Positions 16,499 to 25,375 of a stretch of 64,000 bases of DNA are shown here, one piece after another; within the stretch, counting starts at the first letter, position 1, and every line of letters begins with the position of its first letter. This DNA comes from C7867-006 sp964453075 (lineage in GTDB: Bacteria > Patescibacteriota > Minisyncoccia > Phycocordibacterales > DATDWN01): the NCBI GenBank assembly GCA_964453075.1, contig CAYVNM010000004.1, forward strand, positions 4,251 through 68,250, written 5' to 3'. Position numbers and translations under genes: made by a program. The notes under the pieces are model-generated. The model made no database searches. It was not told the DNA's origin and saw only the letters and a program-made list of their open reading frames with translations.

Positions 16499-17101
16499 AT
16501 GACGGGAAACTCTAATGAAATAACAACAGAACTTATAAAACAATTGCGTGATAAGACAGGTATATCTGTTATGCAGTGTAAAAAAGCCTTGGATGAGACT
16601 GGTGGTGATATGGAGAAAGCAATAATGCTTTTGCAAAAGAAAAGTGCTGATATTGCAAGTTCAAAACAAGACAGAACTCTTAATTCAGGAGTGGTTGCCT
16701 CTTATATACATGCTACAGGAAGTGTTGGAACTATGGTGGAGTTGCTTTGCGAAACTGACTTTGTGGCTAACAATGAAGAATTTAAAAAAATAGCTAGAGA
16801 TATCGCTATGCATGTTACAGCTACAAATCCACAATTTTTGAAAATGGAGGATATAGATGAACATGCAATGGGACTAGCAAAAGAAATGTTTACTAAAGAA
16901 GTCGAGGGTAAGCCTGAGGATATGAAGGCAAAGATCTTGGAAGGAAAACTAGCGGCTTATTGGGGTGAAAGAGTTCTTTTGACTCAGGTATTTATAAAGA
17001 ATCCGGAGTTGACCATAACAAATCTACTACAATCAGCAGTTCAAAAATTTGGTGAAAAAATTGAAATCGGAAGATTTGTGCGTTTCTCAATTGCGGAATA
17101 A
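16499..17101 (+). CDS. tsf: Elongation factor Ts (short form)
   Basis: 200 residues. Nucleotide exchange factor for EF-Tu. Seen: UBA-like N-terminus (LIKQLRDKTGISVMQCKKALDETGGDMEKAI), then the core with GSVGTMVELLCETDFVANNEEFK (TDFVA diagnostic). The second core subdomain is much reduced compared with the 280-residue E. coli protein, ending LLQSAVQKFGEKIEIGRFVRF. The 98-bp rpsB-tsf spacer holds a TATAAT-like stretch near 16470 but nothing further. Confidence 0.95.
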   Translation: MTGNSNEITTELIKQLRDKTGISVMQCKKALDETGGDMEKAIMLLQKKSADIASSKQDRTLNSGVVASYIHATGSVGTMVELLCETDFVANNEEFKKIARDIAMHVTATNPQFLKMEDIDEHAMGLAKEMFTKEVEGKPEDMKAKILEGKLAAYWGERVLLTQVFIKNPELTITNLLQSAVQKFGEKIEIGRFVRFSIAE

Positions 17102-17116
17102 ATAAAAATTTTATTT

Positions 17117-17497
17117 ATGACAACGACAATCACGCTTTTCTTAATATCCATGTTTGTATTGGCGGGCTTGATAGGGTCAAAAATCTTTGAGATAAAGGTC
17201 AGGAGGATAGATTTTCTGGTCAATTTATTTATAAAAGGCGATAAACTAATACATCGTTTAGGTGATATTCTTATATTTAAATACAATCGATACAAAAAAA
17301 TTCTCAATATATTTATTTTTGATTTCTTACCTTCTTATCTGTATGAGTTATTGGTCAAAATGAAGGATTATGTGGCAAAGAAGTACTATAATGCTGGAGA
17401 TAGTATAAGAGGTAGAAGGATTTTGAAAAGTAATGGTTCAGTATCGTCTTTCTTAGAACAATTATCAGAAGATAAGACGGTTGAAAAAAAATCTTAG
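17117..17497 (+). CDS. Small membrane-anchored hypothetical protein
   Basis: 126 residues, 15 nt after tsf. One N-terminal transmembrane segment (about 3-24) is followed by a basic, aromatic-rich helical region and a Ser/Lys tail. Codon use matches the host. No family recognised. Close spacing suggests co-transcription with rpsB-tsf. Confidence 0.65.
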   Translation: MTTTITLFLISMFVLAGLIGSKIFEIKVRRIDFLVNLFIKGDKLIHRLGDILIFKYNRYKKILNIFIFDFLPSYLYELLVKMKDYVAKKYYNAGDSIRGRRILKSNGSVSSFLEQLSEDKTVEKKS

Positions 17498-17544
17498 AGA
17501 TGTTATATTTGTCCGGTGCCTTTTAGAAGTTTGGAGTTTATATT

Positions 17545-17620
17545 GCCACCTTAGCTCAGTTGGTAGAGCAATGCTTTTGTAAAGCATGGGTCGTCAGTTC
17601 AAGTCTGACAGGTGGCTCCA
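17545..17620 (+). tRNA. trnT(ugu): tRNA-Thr (UGU)
   Basis: A full cloverleaf: acceptor GCCACCT/AGGTGGC, D-arm GCTC/GAGC, anticodon stem ATGCT/AGCAT with loop TTTGTAA (anticodon TGT), T-arm GTCAG/CTGAC with TTCAAGT, discriminator T and encoded CCA. Confidence 0.97.
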
Positions 17621-17652
17621 AAAAAATCCCCGCTATGTAGCGGGGATTTTTT
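17621..17652 (+). terminator. tRNA-Thr terminator (first copy)
   Basis: AAAAAATCCCCGC (17621-17633), loop TATGTA, GCGGGGATTTTTT (17640-17652). Confidence 0.92.
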
Positions 17653-17780
17653 GAGTCAACTGTCAGACGTAGTCTGCAGGTGAGGTTGGGTTGGGACCCG
17701 ACCGTAAAACCTTGGCACGTTTTTTCAGAGCGTAGCGAATAAACAAAACGGACAAGGTGTACTGTTCCTGTAAGGAAGCG
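17653..17780 (+). ncRNA. Candidate structured RNA between duplicated terminators
   Basis: 128 nt with no coding frame. Visible helices: CAGAC/GTCTG (17664-17676), GGTTGGG/CCCGACC (17684-17703), a two-part stem ACCTTG..CGTTTT with AAAACG..CAAGGT (17709-17758), and TTCC/GGAA near the end. No known RNA family recognised. It also holds CTGTCAGAC, complementary to the tRNA T-arm, so an alternative fold with the upstream tRNA is possible. The strand is assumed from the tRNA. Confidence 0.45.
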
Positions 17781-17810
17781 AAAAATCCCCGCTATGTAGC
17801 GGGGATTTTT
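17781..17810 (+). terminator. Second copy of the tRNA-Thr terminator
   Basis: AAAAATCCCCGC (17781-17792), TATGTA, GCGGGGATTTTT (17799-17810), the same hairpin as at 17621. It works in both orientations, so it may also serve the minus-strand gene ending at 17839. Confidence 0.85.
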
Positions 17811-17838
17811 CTGTTAGAAATTTAATTATTTGAATTTA

Positions 17839-18546
17839 TTACTGTTTTTTATTAGTGCTTGTGGCGGTGGTTGTGGTGGCTTCTCTGGATACTTTCAGAG
17901 ATTTTAGTTCTGGTACAGCTTTTTCTAGATCCTCTATACTCTGGAAACCATAATATATTTTGTCTTTTATTATGAGTGCAGGTAATTTGTTTTCTACTTT
18001 ATTTATAGAAATAAGGGTTTTTATTGCAGATAAGTCCATATTATAATCGAAGGAGTATATGCGTAATTCTGGGTAAGTTTCTCGCAACTTAGTGAGTACA
18101 TAACCCTCTCTTTCACAATTGTCACAATCATCATTTGTTGAGTAGAAGTATATTATAGATAATGGATTTCTCTTGCACTTATCGTTTATCCTGTTCATTA
18201 GGAGGTAGTCTTTTATTTCTAGAAGAGAATAGTACTTTTTCAAAGTTTGTACTTCTGGATCATTGGCTCCTCTCTGACCTTCTGTGTATGATAATTTTTC
18301 TTCTAGGTTTGCTAGCTCTGTGGACAGGGTTCCTGTGCCAATATCTTTACAAAGTGATTCCTCAAGAAGAGAAAATTGTGTTTCTGAGGACAATATGTCT
18401 ATAGATATCTTATCCTGTATATTCCTAATTTCCTCCATTCTTTTTTGACTAAAGTAGTTGCTCAAAAAAATAGCAGTTGAAAAGATAATTGCTGTAATAA
18501 TGAAAGAATATAGGTATTTTCTTGAACTAATTTTTCTAGGTTCCAT
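17839..18546 (-). CDS. Membrane-anchored thioredoxin-fold-like protein
   Basis: 235 residues from the ATG at 18546; a start at 18609 would overlap the upstream glycosyltransferase by about 50 nt. After a basic N-terminus comes one transmembrane segment, a coiled stretch, then an alpha/beta domain with IIYFYSTNDDCDNCEREGYVLTKLRE: a CxxC-like pair (CDNC) after a beta strand, as in thioredoxin folds. KLPALIIKDKIYYG resembles the cis-Pro strand. The tail is Thr/Ser/Lys. Redox activity is inferred. Its tight pairing with the GT2 gene suggests an envelope role. Confidence 0.65.
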   Translation of the reverse strand: MEPRKISSRKYLYSFIITAIIFSTAIFLSNYFSQKRMEEIRNIQDKISIDILSSETQFSLLEESLCKDIGTGTLSTELANLEEKLSYTEGQRGANDPEVQTLKKYYSLLEIKDYLLMNRINDKCKRNPLSIIYFYSTNDDCDNCEREGYVLTKLRETYPELRIYSFDYNMDLSAIKTLISINKVENKLPALIIKDKIYYGFQSIEDLEKAVPELKSLKVSREATTTTATSTNKKQ

Positions 18547-18556
18547 AAAATTTGTT

Positions 18557-19804
18557 TTATCTCCAGGAGGCTTTAACACCGAATATTGCATTATACGCTG
18601 CTTTTCCAATCCATAGAGGAGCTATAAACATATACAATGTCATGAAAAAAATCAAATCTACACCTAGATCTAATTTTCCTTCGGATACTTTCTTTGAAAT
18701 GAGTATCATCAGGATGGTGCCTATGGTGGTAACAACTCCTATGAGTGCTATAAGTTCAGTGTTTAGGTAAAACCAGTCAAAATTAAAACCACTCCAGTTA
18801 AAGTTTAGTCCAATAGTTTTGATTTCTAGGTACTTGCCCAATATCATTTTTACAAAGCTTATAATAGATAAAGAGGTAACAGTAAGTATGGATAATACGG
18901 ATATTGCAGCCATTGGCAGTATAAATATTCCAAGATTCCCATATTTTCTTTTAAAGAACATTTCTTTGTAGTCTGTAGCGTTCTTAATAAATCCATAGGA
19001 CCATCTGACACGCTGTTTTAGAAGTTTACGTAATGTATCTGGGGGAACAGTATAAACTATGGCATTGTGTGCATGCGTTATATTGTAGCCATTCTTCTGC
19101 ATGCGTAGAGCTATTTCTATATCCTCTGTGTTGTGTGCGTGTCTGTATCCACCAAGATTTTTAAAAACTTTTGTACGGAATATAGAAAATGGACCAGGGG
19201 TTATATATACAGCTTGCATGTAATGAAACATTTTTCTGGTAAAAATACCGAATCCATATTCAACTTTTTGAAGTAATTGAAGAGGTCCTTTTGGTTGCCA
19301 GAGTTTTATGGATGGGGCTACGGCCATTGTTTCTTTGTTTTCAAATTGTTTTACTATGTGTTTTAGAGCATCTTTGTGTACATAAGAATCAGCATCAAGA
19401 CAACCTACTAATTCACTAGAAAGTTTTGAGATACCAAAATTAAGTGCAGTATATTTACCACCATTTGGTTTGGTATAAACTTCTATTTGAGGATTGTTTT
19501 TAAATTTTTGTATTCTTTCCCAGGTTTTGTCTGTAGAACCATCGTCTACAATCATTATTTTGAGTTTATTTTTTGGATAATCCAAAGAGAGCAACGAATG
19601 TATTGTTTTTGAAACAGTGTTTTCTTCATTCCAGCAGGGAACTATGACAGTGACAGAAGGATATCTTTTTATTCCTAGACGAATAAGACCAGCTTCTTTT
19701 GCAATATCCAGCCTGTTTTCAAAGTATGTAATTAGCAAAAAAACCTCAAAATTGAGTGAGATAAATAAAAATATGTATGCTATTGAATTTGTTATATCAG
19801 GCAT
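18557..19804 (-). CDS. Membrane glycosyltransferase family 2 (processive, BcsA/PgaC-like)
   Basis: 415 residues. N-terminal transmembrane segment, a GT-A domain with VTVIVPCWNEENTVSKTI, IVDDGSTDKTW (UDP-binding Asp), GCLDADS (DxD-like), the acceptor/base motif HNTEDIEIALRM and QRVRWSYG (QxxRW), then several C-terminal membrane segments. This motif set marks processive beta-glycan synthases such as poly-GlcNAc or hyaluronan synthases. Product unknown. It lies between pheS and the thioredoxin-like gene, both on the same strand. Confidence 0.9.
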   Translation of the reverse strand: MPDITNSIAYIFLFISLNFEVFLLITYFENRLDIAKEAGLIRLGIKRYPSVTVIVPCWNEENTVSKTIHSLLSLDYPKNKLKIMIVDDGSTDKTWERIQKFKNNPQIEVYTKPNGGKYTALNFGISKLSSELVGCLDADSYVHKDALKHIVKQFENKETMAVAPSIKLWQPKGPLQLLQKVEYGFGIFTRKMFHYMQAVYITPGPFSIFRTKVFKNLGGYRHAHNTEDIEIALRMQKNGYNITHAHNAIVYTVPPDTLRKLLKQRVRWSYGFIKNATDYKEMFFKRKYGNLGIFILPMAAISVLSILTVTSLSIISFVKMILGKYLEIKTIGLNFNWSGFNFDWFYLNTELIALIGVVTTIGTILMILISKKVSEGKLDLGVDLIFFMTLYMFIAPLWIGKAAYNAIFGVKASWR

Positions 19805-19820
19805 ATGTTTTCAAATGCTA

Positions 19821-21005
19821 TTAGCGCACGGTTGCTCCGTATATTCTAGAAGTTTCAACTTCAAGTTTTTTATGTAGAGAATCAACTTCTGTAGACTGTA
19901 GGGTTCTTTCTGTTGATCTATAAGTAATACGATAAGCATAACTTACCATATCTTTACCAAATTTTTCTGCGTTTTCATATTTGTCCAAGAGTGACACTTC
20001 TTCAATTAAGTTTGGAGCTATTTCTCTAACTAAATCAAAATAATCGTTTACCACAAAGTCGTTTTTTACTACAAAAGAAATATCTCTGACTATCGGTGGG
20101 TATTTACTTACCTCAATGAACTTGTTACCGAGTTTGAGCTGTTTTTTAACCCTCTCATCCTCTGACCACAATAGTCTTATGTCTGGTAGTTCCATGCTGA
20201 TTATTGCCAATCTTTCTAATCCGAATCCAAAAGCCCAGCCATTATATTTTGTGGAGTCTACTCCTAGTTTTTCCAAGACTCCAGGTTGTACAACACCTGC
20301 CCCCAAAACCTCTATCCACTTACCATCTTTGTCTATTTCCATTTCTATACTCTGGTTGGTGTAGGGGAATGTGTCATCATTGAATCTGAATTTTATATCT
20401 TGTCCAAAAACAGATTTTGCAACTTCCTCCAAGACATTTCGCAGGTCTTCCTGTGTAATGACATGATTTTCTGTTTTGCATAAATATAAACCATCAATCT
20501 GGTGGAATATATTCATGTGGTTTCTGTCTATTTCATCTTTGCGGTAAACTTTGCCGTGGGATAGTACTCCTACAGGTTCTCCCTTTTCTATTTTTTCTCT
20601 TATTTCTTTCAGGGCCAGGTAGTAATACCACATTACCGTACAGTGAGTCCTAAGAATGTTTTTATCATCTACATAATATGTATCAGATTTACTTCTTGCT
20701 GGATGGTTTGCGGGAAAATTAAACAAATCAAAAGTGATTTCTGCCGTTACAACTTCTGGGACTTTTATCAGATCAAAATTTCTTAGTATGGGAATATTTG
20801 TCACTCTTTCTATCATCTCGTAAAGAGGACTCTCTTTTGTTCTAGAGAGGTCTTTCATGGCCAAATAATGTTTCATTCTCAGTGCCTCGGTATCACTTCT
20901 GGAAAAAAGATTTTCCAACAGCTTTTCTTGTTCGTCTAGGGGTGTCTCGAATATATTGCGAGAAAGTGACGGATCATTATACAGGTTGTCCATAGTATTT
21001 GTCAT
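19821..21005 (-). CDS. pheS: Single-chain phenylalanyl-tRNA synthetase (catalytic core plus FDX-ACB domain)
   Basis: 394 residues. The class II catalytic core spans about 70-290, with FPANHPARSKSDTYY, RTHCTVMWYYY, motif 2 around MNIFHQIDGLYL and motif 3 GWAFGFGLERL. The last ~90 residues (YPPIVRDISFVVKNDF ... LLDKYENAEKFGKDMVSYAYRITYRSTERTL ... YGATVR) are an FDX-ACB anticodon-binding domain. In ordinary bacteria that domain ends the separate PheT subunit; this arrangement is the monomeric layout of mitochondrial PheRS. No pheT is adjacent and no editing domain is present. Leaderless: TTGAAT-17-TACACT, 7 nt before ATG. Confidence 0.9.
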   Translation of the reverse strand: MTNTMDNLYNDPSLSRNIFETPLDEQEKLLENLFSRSDTEALRMKHYLAMKDLSRTKESPLYEMIERVTNIPILRNFDLIKVPEVVTAEITFDLFNFPANHPARSKSDTYYVDDKNILRTHCTVMWYYYLALKEIREKIEKGEPVGVLSHGKVYRKDEIDRNHMNIFHQIDGLYLCKTENHVITQEDLRNVLEEVAKSVFGQDIKFRFNDDTFPYTNQSIEMEIDKDGKWIEVLGAGVVQPGVLEKLGVDSTKYNGWAFGFGLERLAIISMELPDIRLLWSEDERVKKQLKLGNKFIEVSKYPPIVRDISFVVKNDFVVNDYFDLVREIAPNLIEEVSLLDKYENAEKFGKDMVSYAYRITYRSTERTLQSTEVDSLHKKLEVETSRIYGATVR

Positions 21006-21084
21006 AATCCCTAGTGTATTGGAAAATGGTTAAAAATTCAAGTAAAACAACAAAAAAGCACTAGCATTTAACTGGGCTTTTTGC

Positions 21085-21090
21085 TATAAT
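21085..21090 (+). promoter_or_regulatory. gyrB -10 box
   Basis: TATAAT, 9 nt before ATG 21100, so the leader would be about 2-3 nt. Confidence 0.55.
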
Positions 21091-21099
21091 AGAGTACGC

Positions 21100-23229
21100 A
21101 TGACGAAGGAAAAACCAGTGAAAAACACAGGTAAAAAGGATAGTTACGGGGCAGATGCAATCACCATTCTAGAGGGTCTAGAACCAGTTAGGAAGCGACC
21201 TGGTATGTACATAGGTACAACAGGACTTGATGGACTACATCACCTTATAACAGAAATTTTTGATAACTCTCGAGATGAGGCGATGGGTGGTTTTGCTGAT
21301 CATATAGAGGTAACTCTTTTGCCTGGAAACAGAATAAGAGTGGTAGACAATGGTAGAGGTATTCCTGTAGACATTCATAAACAAACAAAGGTTTCAGCAC
21401 TAGAAACCATCATGACCACTCTTCACGCAGGAGGTAAGTTTGGAGGTGAAGATGGTGGTTATAAGGTTTCAGGTGGTCTGCATGGAGTTGGAGCATCGGT
21501 TGTAAACGCCCTTTCTATTTATTGTAAGGTGGTTGTTCACAAAGATGGAGGTGTCTATATGCAGGAGTATTCTCAAGGAAAGAAAAAGGCTCCTGTAAAA
21601 AAAATTGGAACTACTAAGGAAAAAGGAACCATTTCTGTTTTTGAGCCAGATCCAGCGATTTTTCCGGTAATAGAGTTTAGTGCAGAAAGAGTTATTGATC
21701 ATTTGAGACAGCAGGCATACCTAGTCAAAGGCCTTCGTATTACTGTAAATGACGCAAGTAAATATGAAGGTAAAATAAAAGAGGACGAGGCTTTTTATTT
21801 GAGTGATTTAGGCTTGGAAATTCCATCAATGACTTTTTATTTTGAAGGGGGGTTGTTGTCTCTAGTTAGATTTTACAACAGCATACAAAAACCAATTCAC
21901 AAAAATGTTTTTTATGTAGAAAAAAAGATAAATGAATATGAGTCGGTAGAAGTGTCTTTACAGTATGTAGATGATATCTCTTGTAGACTCTTGGCTTTTG
22001 CAAATAATATAAATACACCAGAGGGCGGTACACATGTTACTGGTTTCAAGACTGCCTTAACTAGAACATTAAATACTTATGGAAGAAAAAATAATTTAAT
22101 AAAAGAAACTGAAGACAATTTTACCGGTGATGATGTCTTGGAAGGATTGACTGCGGTAGTTTCAGTGAAGTTAAGAGAAATTCAGTTTGAGGGTCAAACA
22201 AAGGCAAAATTAGGCTCTGTTGAGGCTCAAGGCTCAGTGAACACTGTTTTTTCTGAAGCTTTCACTTATTTCCTAGAAGAAAATCCAGACGATGCAAAGG
22301 CTATAATAAACAAAGTGGTTTTGGCTCTCAAGGCTCGTAAGGCGGCAAAGGCAGCAAAAGACTCCGTGCTTCGTAAGGGCGCTTTGGAGGGGATGACTCT
22401 TCCTGGAAAACTAGCTGACTGTCAATCAAAAAGTGCAGAAGATTCAGAATTGTTTATTGTGGAGGGAGATTCTGCGGGCGGTACTGCCAAATCAGGACGA
22501 GATAGAAGAACTCAAGCCATTCTACCACTCAGAGGTAAAATACTTAATATTGAAAGAGCTAGACTTGATAGATTACTTGAATCAGAGCAGATTAGGAATT
22601 TGGTTATAGCTCTGGGTACTGCTATTGGTGATACTTTTGATATAGAAAAATTAAGATATCACAAAATAATCATAGCAACAGATGCCGATGTTGATGGTGC
22701 CCATATTCGTACTCTTATTTTGACATTGTTATACAGATATTTCAGACCTCTTATAGATGGTGGGTTTATATACATAGCACAACCTCCACTTTATAAAATA
22801 AAAATGGGAAAGGAAATTCACTATGTTTATACTGAGGCTGAAATGGAAATTTTCAAAAAGAAAAATGGTTTGGATAATGTAAAAACAGAAGATATTACTC
22901 TTGCAGACAACGAGCAAATAGAAACCGAAGAAGAAGAGACAGAAGAGGATACGGATTCCGCCGGAGGCAACAAAAAAAATAAGGCAGGAGCTACGACAGA
23001 GAAAAAATCTACAAAAATTCACATTCAACGTTACAAAGGTCTTGGAGAAATGAACTCCGAGGAGTTGTGGGAGACTACAATGGATCCAGCAAGAAGAATC
23101 ATAAAGCAGGTTACTATAGAAGATACTCAATCGGCTGATAAGGTTTTTGATGTGCTCATGGGTACTGATGTGCCGTCGAGGAAGTCCTTCATACAATCAA
23201 ACGCCACAAAAGCAAACTTAGATATTTAA
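21100..23229 (+). CDS. gyrB: DNA gyrase subunit B (or ParE)
   Basis: 709 residues. ATPase half of a type IIA topoisomerase. Seen: GHKL motifs EIFDNSRDEAMGG, DNGRGIPVDIH and GGLHGVGASVVNALS; the transducer domain; TOPRIM motifs FIVEGDSAGGTAK, PLRGKILNIERAR and ATDADVDGAHIRTL; and the C-terminal QRYKGLGEMN. An acidic insert of about 40 residues (TEEEETEEDTDSAGG) precedes that motif. GyrB and ParE cannot be separated with certainty without gyrA/parC context, which is absent. The stop codon lies inside a 54-bp perfect palindrome. Confidence 0.93.
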   Translation: MTKEKPVKNTGKKDSYGADAITILEGLEPVRKRPGMYIGTTGLDGLHHLITEIFDNSRDEAMGGFADHIEVTLLPGNRIRVVDNGRGIPVDIHKQTKVSALETIMTTLHAGGKFGGEDGGYKVSGGLHGVGASVVNALSIYCKVVVHKDGGVYMQEYSQGKKKAPVKKIGTTKEKGTISVFEPDPAIFPVIEFSAERVIDHLRQQAYLVKGLRITVNDASKYEGKIKEDEAFYLSDLGLEIPSMTFYFEGGLLSLVRFYNSIQKPIHKNVFYVEKKINEYESVEVSLQYVDDISCRLLAFANNINTPEGGTHVTGFKTALTRTLNTYGRKNNLIKETEDNFTGDDVLEGLTAVVSVKLREIQFEGQTKAKLGSVEAQGSVNTVFSEAFTYFLEENPDDAKAIINKVVLALKARKAAKAAKDSVLRKGALEGMTLPGKLADCQSKSAEDSELFIVEGDSAGGTAKSGRDRRTQAILPLRGKILNIERARLDRLLESEQIRNLVIALGTAIGDTFDIEKLRYHKIIIATDADVDGAHIRTLILTLLYRYFRPLIDGGFIYIAQPPLYKIKMGKEIHYVYTEAEMEIFKKKNGLDNVKTEDITLADNEQIETEEEETEEDTDSAGGNKKNKAGATTEKKSTKIHIQRYKGLGEMNSEELWETTMDPARRIIKQVTIEDTQSADKVFDVLMGTDVPSRKSFIQSNATKANLDI

Positions 23230-23267
23230 AAAACACCCATATGGGTGTTTTTTAAATATCTAAGTTT
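23214..23267. terminator. 54-bp perfect palindrome, bidirectional terminator between gyrB and pspC
   Basis: Arms 23214-23240 and 23241-23267 are exact reverse complements with no spacer. It contains the last gyrB codons and stop and the last bases of pspC. The GC core CACCCATATGGGTG followed by T-runs both ways ends both convergent transcripts. Confidence 0.85.
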
Positions 23268-23520
23268 ATTTTTCTGTTTCTGATTCAGGTTCTGGGCTGT
23301 GTTCCGTATGGTGTACGTGATGTGTTTCAGGTCTTTTTGGAACAACAAGTGCTGCAATTACGTAACCAATAATTGCAGGAAATAGGGCGGTCATGACTGC
23401 TATCAAAATATATAGGAGTCTCAGTATAGTTGGATCTATATCAAAATATTCTCCAATTCCACCAAGGACCCCTGCGAAAATTTTATCTTCATTACTTTTA
23501 TATAGTCTTTTTTTCATCAT
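23266..23520 (-). CDS. PspC-domain protein
   Basis: 84 residues. KRLYKSNEDKIFAGVLGGIGEYFDIDPTILRLLYILI is the PspC signature, with one long hydrophobic stretch giving one or two membrane segments, then a His/Glu-rich tail. PspC-family proteins act in envelope-stress systems, but the rest of the Psp system is not here. It begins 2 nt after the thrS stop, so it is co-transcribed with thrS. Confidence 0.88.
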   Translation of the reverse strand: MMKKRLYKSNEDKIFAGVLGGIGEYFDIDPTILRLLYILIAVMTALFPAIIGYVIAALVVPKRPETHHVHHTEHSPEPESETEK

Positions 23521-23522
23521 GA

Positions 23523-25277
23523 TTATTTTTTATTAGCAATTTCTTGTAATAGTTTTGACACAAGCTCCTCTCTTGATATTTGACCAAGTTGTCCATGATC
23601 ACGTGATTCAAGAGTTACTTTGTCAGCTTCTATTTCTTTATCACCTATAACTACCCAATAAGGTATTTTTTGGTTTTTTGCGTCACGAACTTTTCCTCCA
23701 AGGTTTGAATCTGCGTCATCTAGTTCAGCACGAATATTTTTTTCTTTTAACAAATTAAAAACTTGTTTTGCATATTCATTATGGTTTGTTCTAACAGGTA
23801 TAATTTTAACTTGAACAGGGGACAGCCAAAGAGGGAAGTTTCCTGCATAGTGCTCTATGAGAAAAGCCATTATTCTTTCTATTGCCCCTATTGACGATCT
23901 GTGAACAACAACTGCCTGTTTTTTTGTTCCGTCTTCTGCAATGTAGGATAGCTGAAATCTTTCTGGCATACAAAAATCATACTGAACAGTAAAGGCGGTA
24001 TCTTCTTTACCATTCACATTTTTCATTTGTATATCAACTTTTGGTCCATAAAATGCCGCTTCTCCCGGTGCTTCTACGAAGCCACAACCTCTAGATTGTA
24101 GGTGCTTTCTCAAAAGATCTTCACCTATATCCCAAGCTGAGTCATTTTTATAGTATTTTTCGGAGTTTGCTCTATCTCCCAAAGAAAGTCTATATGAGAA
24201 GTTTTCTCCATGTTTCAAACCAAAAACACCAGCTACATATTCTATTAGATCTAAAGCTTTTCCTATTTCGGAAACAGCTTGTTCAGGGGATGCACATATT
24301 ATATGGGCATCTGCTAAACAAAAAGATCTGACGCGTAGGAGTCCTGATAGTTCTCCAGACTGTTCGTACCTATATAGTTGTGCCAATTCAGCAATTCTCA
24401 TTGGCAGTTCCTTGTATGTGTGAGGTCCTCTTAAATAAAGTTCAAAATGATGTGGGCAAGTCATTGGGCGTAGCATGAATTCATCTTCATCTATTTTTAT
24501 AGGTGCATACATGGAGTCTTTGTAGTGTGGGTAGTGTCCAGATTTTCTATATAGATCAAGTTTTGCAATGTCAGGAGTTCTAACATGTAGATATCCACGC
24601 TTTATTTCTTCGTCTACGATAAATCTTTCTAACTCACGTCTTATCGTTGCACCTTTTGGTGTGAAGAGGGGAAGACCTTTGCCGACAGTTTCAGAAAAAT
24701 AAAACAGATCAAGATCGGCACCTAGTTTTTTGTGGTCTCTTTTTTTAGCCTCTTCTCTTTGAAGTAAGTAAGCATCCAAATCCTCCTTTGTTTCAAAAGC
24801 AAGACCATAAATACGAGTTAGCATTTTATTTTTTTCATCTCCTCTCCAGTAAGCTCCAGCGACCCTGTCTAGTTTCCAGGAGTCCATCGGAATTACACTC
24901 ATATCATCTACGTGTCCTCCACGACATAGGTCAACAAAGTCACCAGATTTATATGTTGTTATTTGCTCTCCCTTTTCTTTTATACCTTCTATCAGTTCAA
25001 GTTTGTATGGGTTACCCGCAAAAATATTTTTAGCTTCTTCATAAGAAACATCTGTGCCAACAAAACCTTTCCATGATTTGGCGTGTTTTCGCATCACATT
25101 TTCTATTTTCTCAAAGTCTTTTTCTGACACAGGTGATTTGAATTCAAAGTCATAGTAAAATCCAGTATCAATAGAAGGTCCCAAAGTGACCAATGTGTCT
25201 GGATATAATTCTAATATAGCTGAGGCCAATAAATGGGCAAGTGAGTGACGTGCCTTATCTAATTTGTCGTTTGTCAT
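23523..25277 (-). CDS. thrS: Threonyl-tRNA synthetase lacking the TGS domain
   Basis: 584 residues against about 640 in E. coli. It starts directly at the editing domain (KARHSLAHLLASAILELYP, GPSIDTGFYYDF; C-GGH in DLCRGGHV), so the N-terminal TGS domain is missing. The class II core follows with the Zn ligands (MTCPHHFELY and later His), motif 2 and motif 3 (VVHRSSIGAIERIMAFLIEHY), then the HGTP anticodon-binding domain with VKIIPVRTNHNEYA. It charges tRNA-Thr; one such tRNA lies at 17545. Confidence 0.95.
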   Translation of the reverse strand: MTNDKLDKARHSLAHLLASAILELYPDTLVTLGPSIDTGFYYDFEFKSPVSEKDFEKIENVMRKHAKSWKGFVGTDVSYEEAKNIFAGNPYKLELIEGIKEKGEQITTYKSGDFVDLCRGGHVDDMSVIPMDSWKLDRVAGAYWRGDEKNKMLTRIYGLAFETKEDLDAYLLQREEAKKRDHKKLGADLDLFYFSETVGKGLPLFTPKGATIRRELERFIVDEEIKRGYLHVRTPDIAKLDLYRKSGHYPHYKDSMYAPIKIDEDEFMLRPMTCPHHFELYLRGPHTYKELPMRIAELAQLYRYEQSGELSGLLRVRSFCLADAHIICASPEQAVSEIGKALDLIEYVAGVFGLKHGENFSYRLSLGDRANSEKYYKNDSAWDIGEDLLRKHLQSRGCGFVEAPGEAAFYGPKVDIQMKNVNGKEDTAFTVQYDFCMPERFQLSYIAEDGTKKQAVVVHRSSIGAIERIMAFLIEHYAGNFPLWLSPVQVKIIPVRTNHNEYAKQVFNLLKEKNIRAELDDADSNLGGKVRDAKNQKIPYWVVIGDKEIEADKVTLESRDHGQLGQISREELVSKLLQEIANKK

Positions 25278-25326
25278 GATGCTTATAGCATATCACTATT
25301 TATATATTTTTGTATATTTGGTGATA

Positions 25327-25355
25327 TTGACGGTATTGCTTTTAAGTAATATAAA
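25327..25355 (+). promoter_or_regulatory. Promoter of cassette 5
   Basis: TTGACG (25327-25332), 17 bp, TATAAA (25350-25355). Confidence 0.8.
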
Positions 25356-25375
25356 TGGGTCAGAGGAGAGGACAC

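Noticed and set aside
17653..17780. SRP RNA, 6S RNA, tmRNA or RNase P RNA in the segment after tRNA-Thr
   Set aside because: None of the conserved loops of those RNAs is visible.
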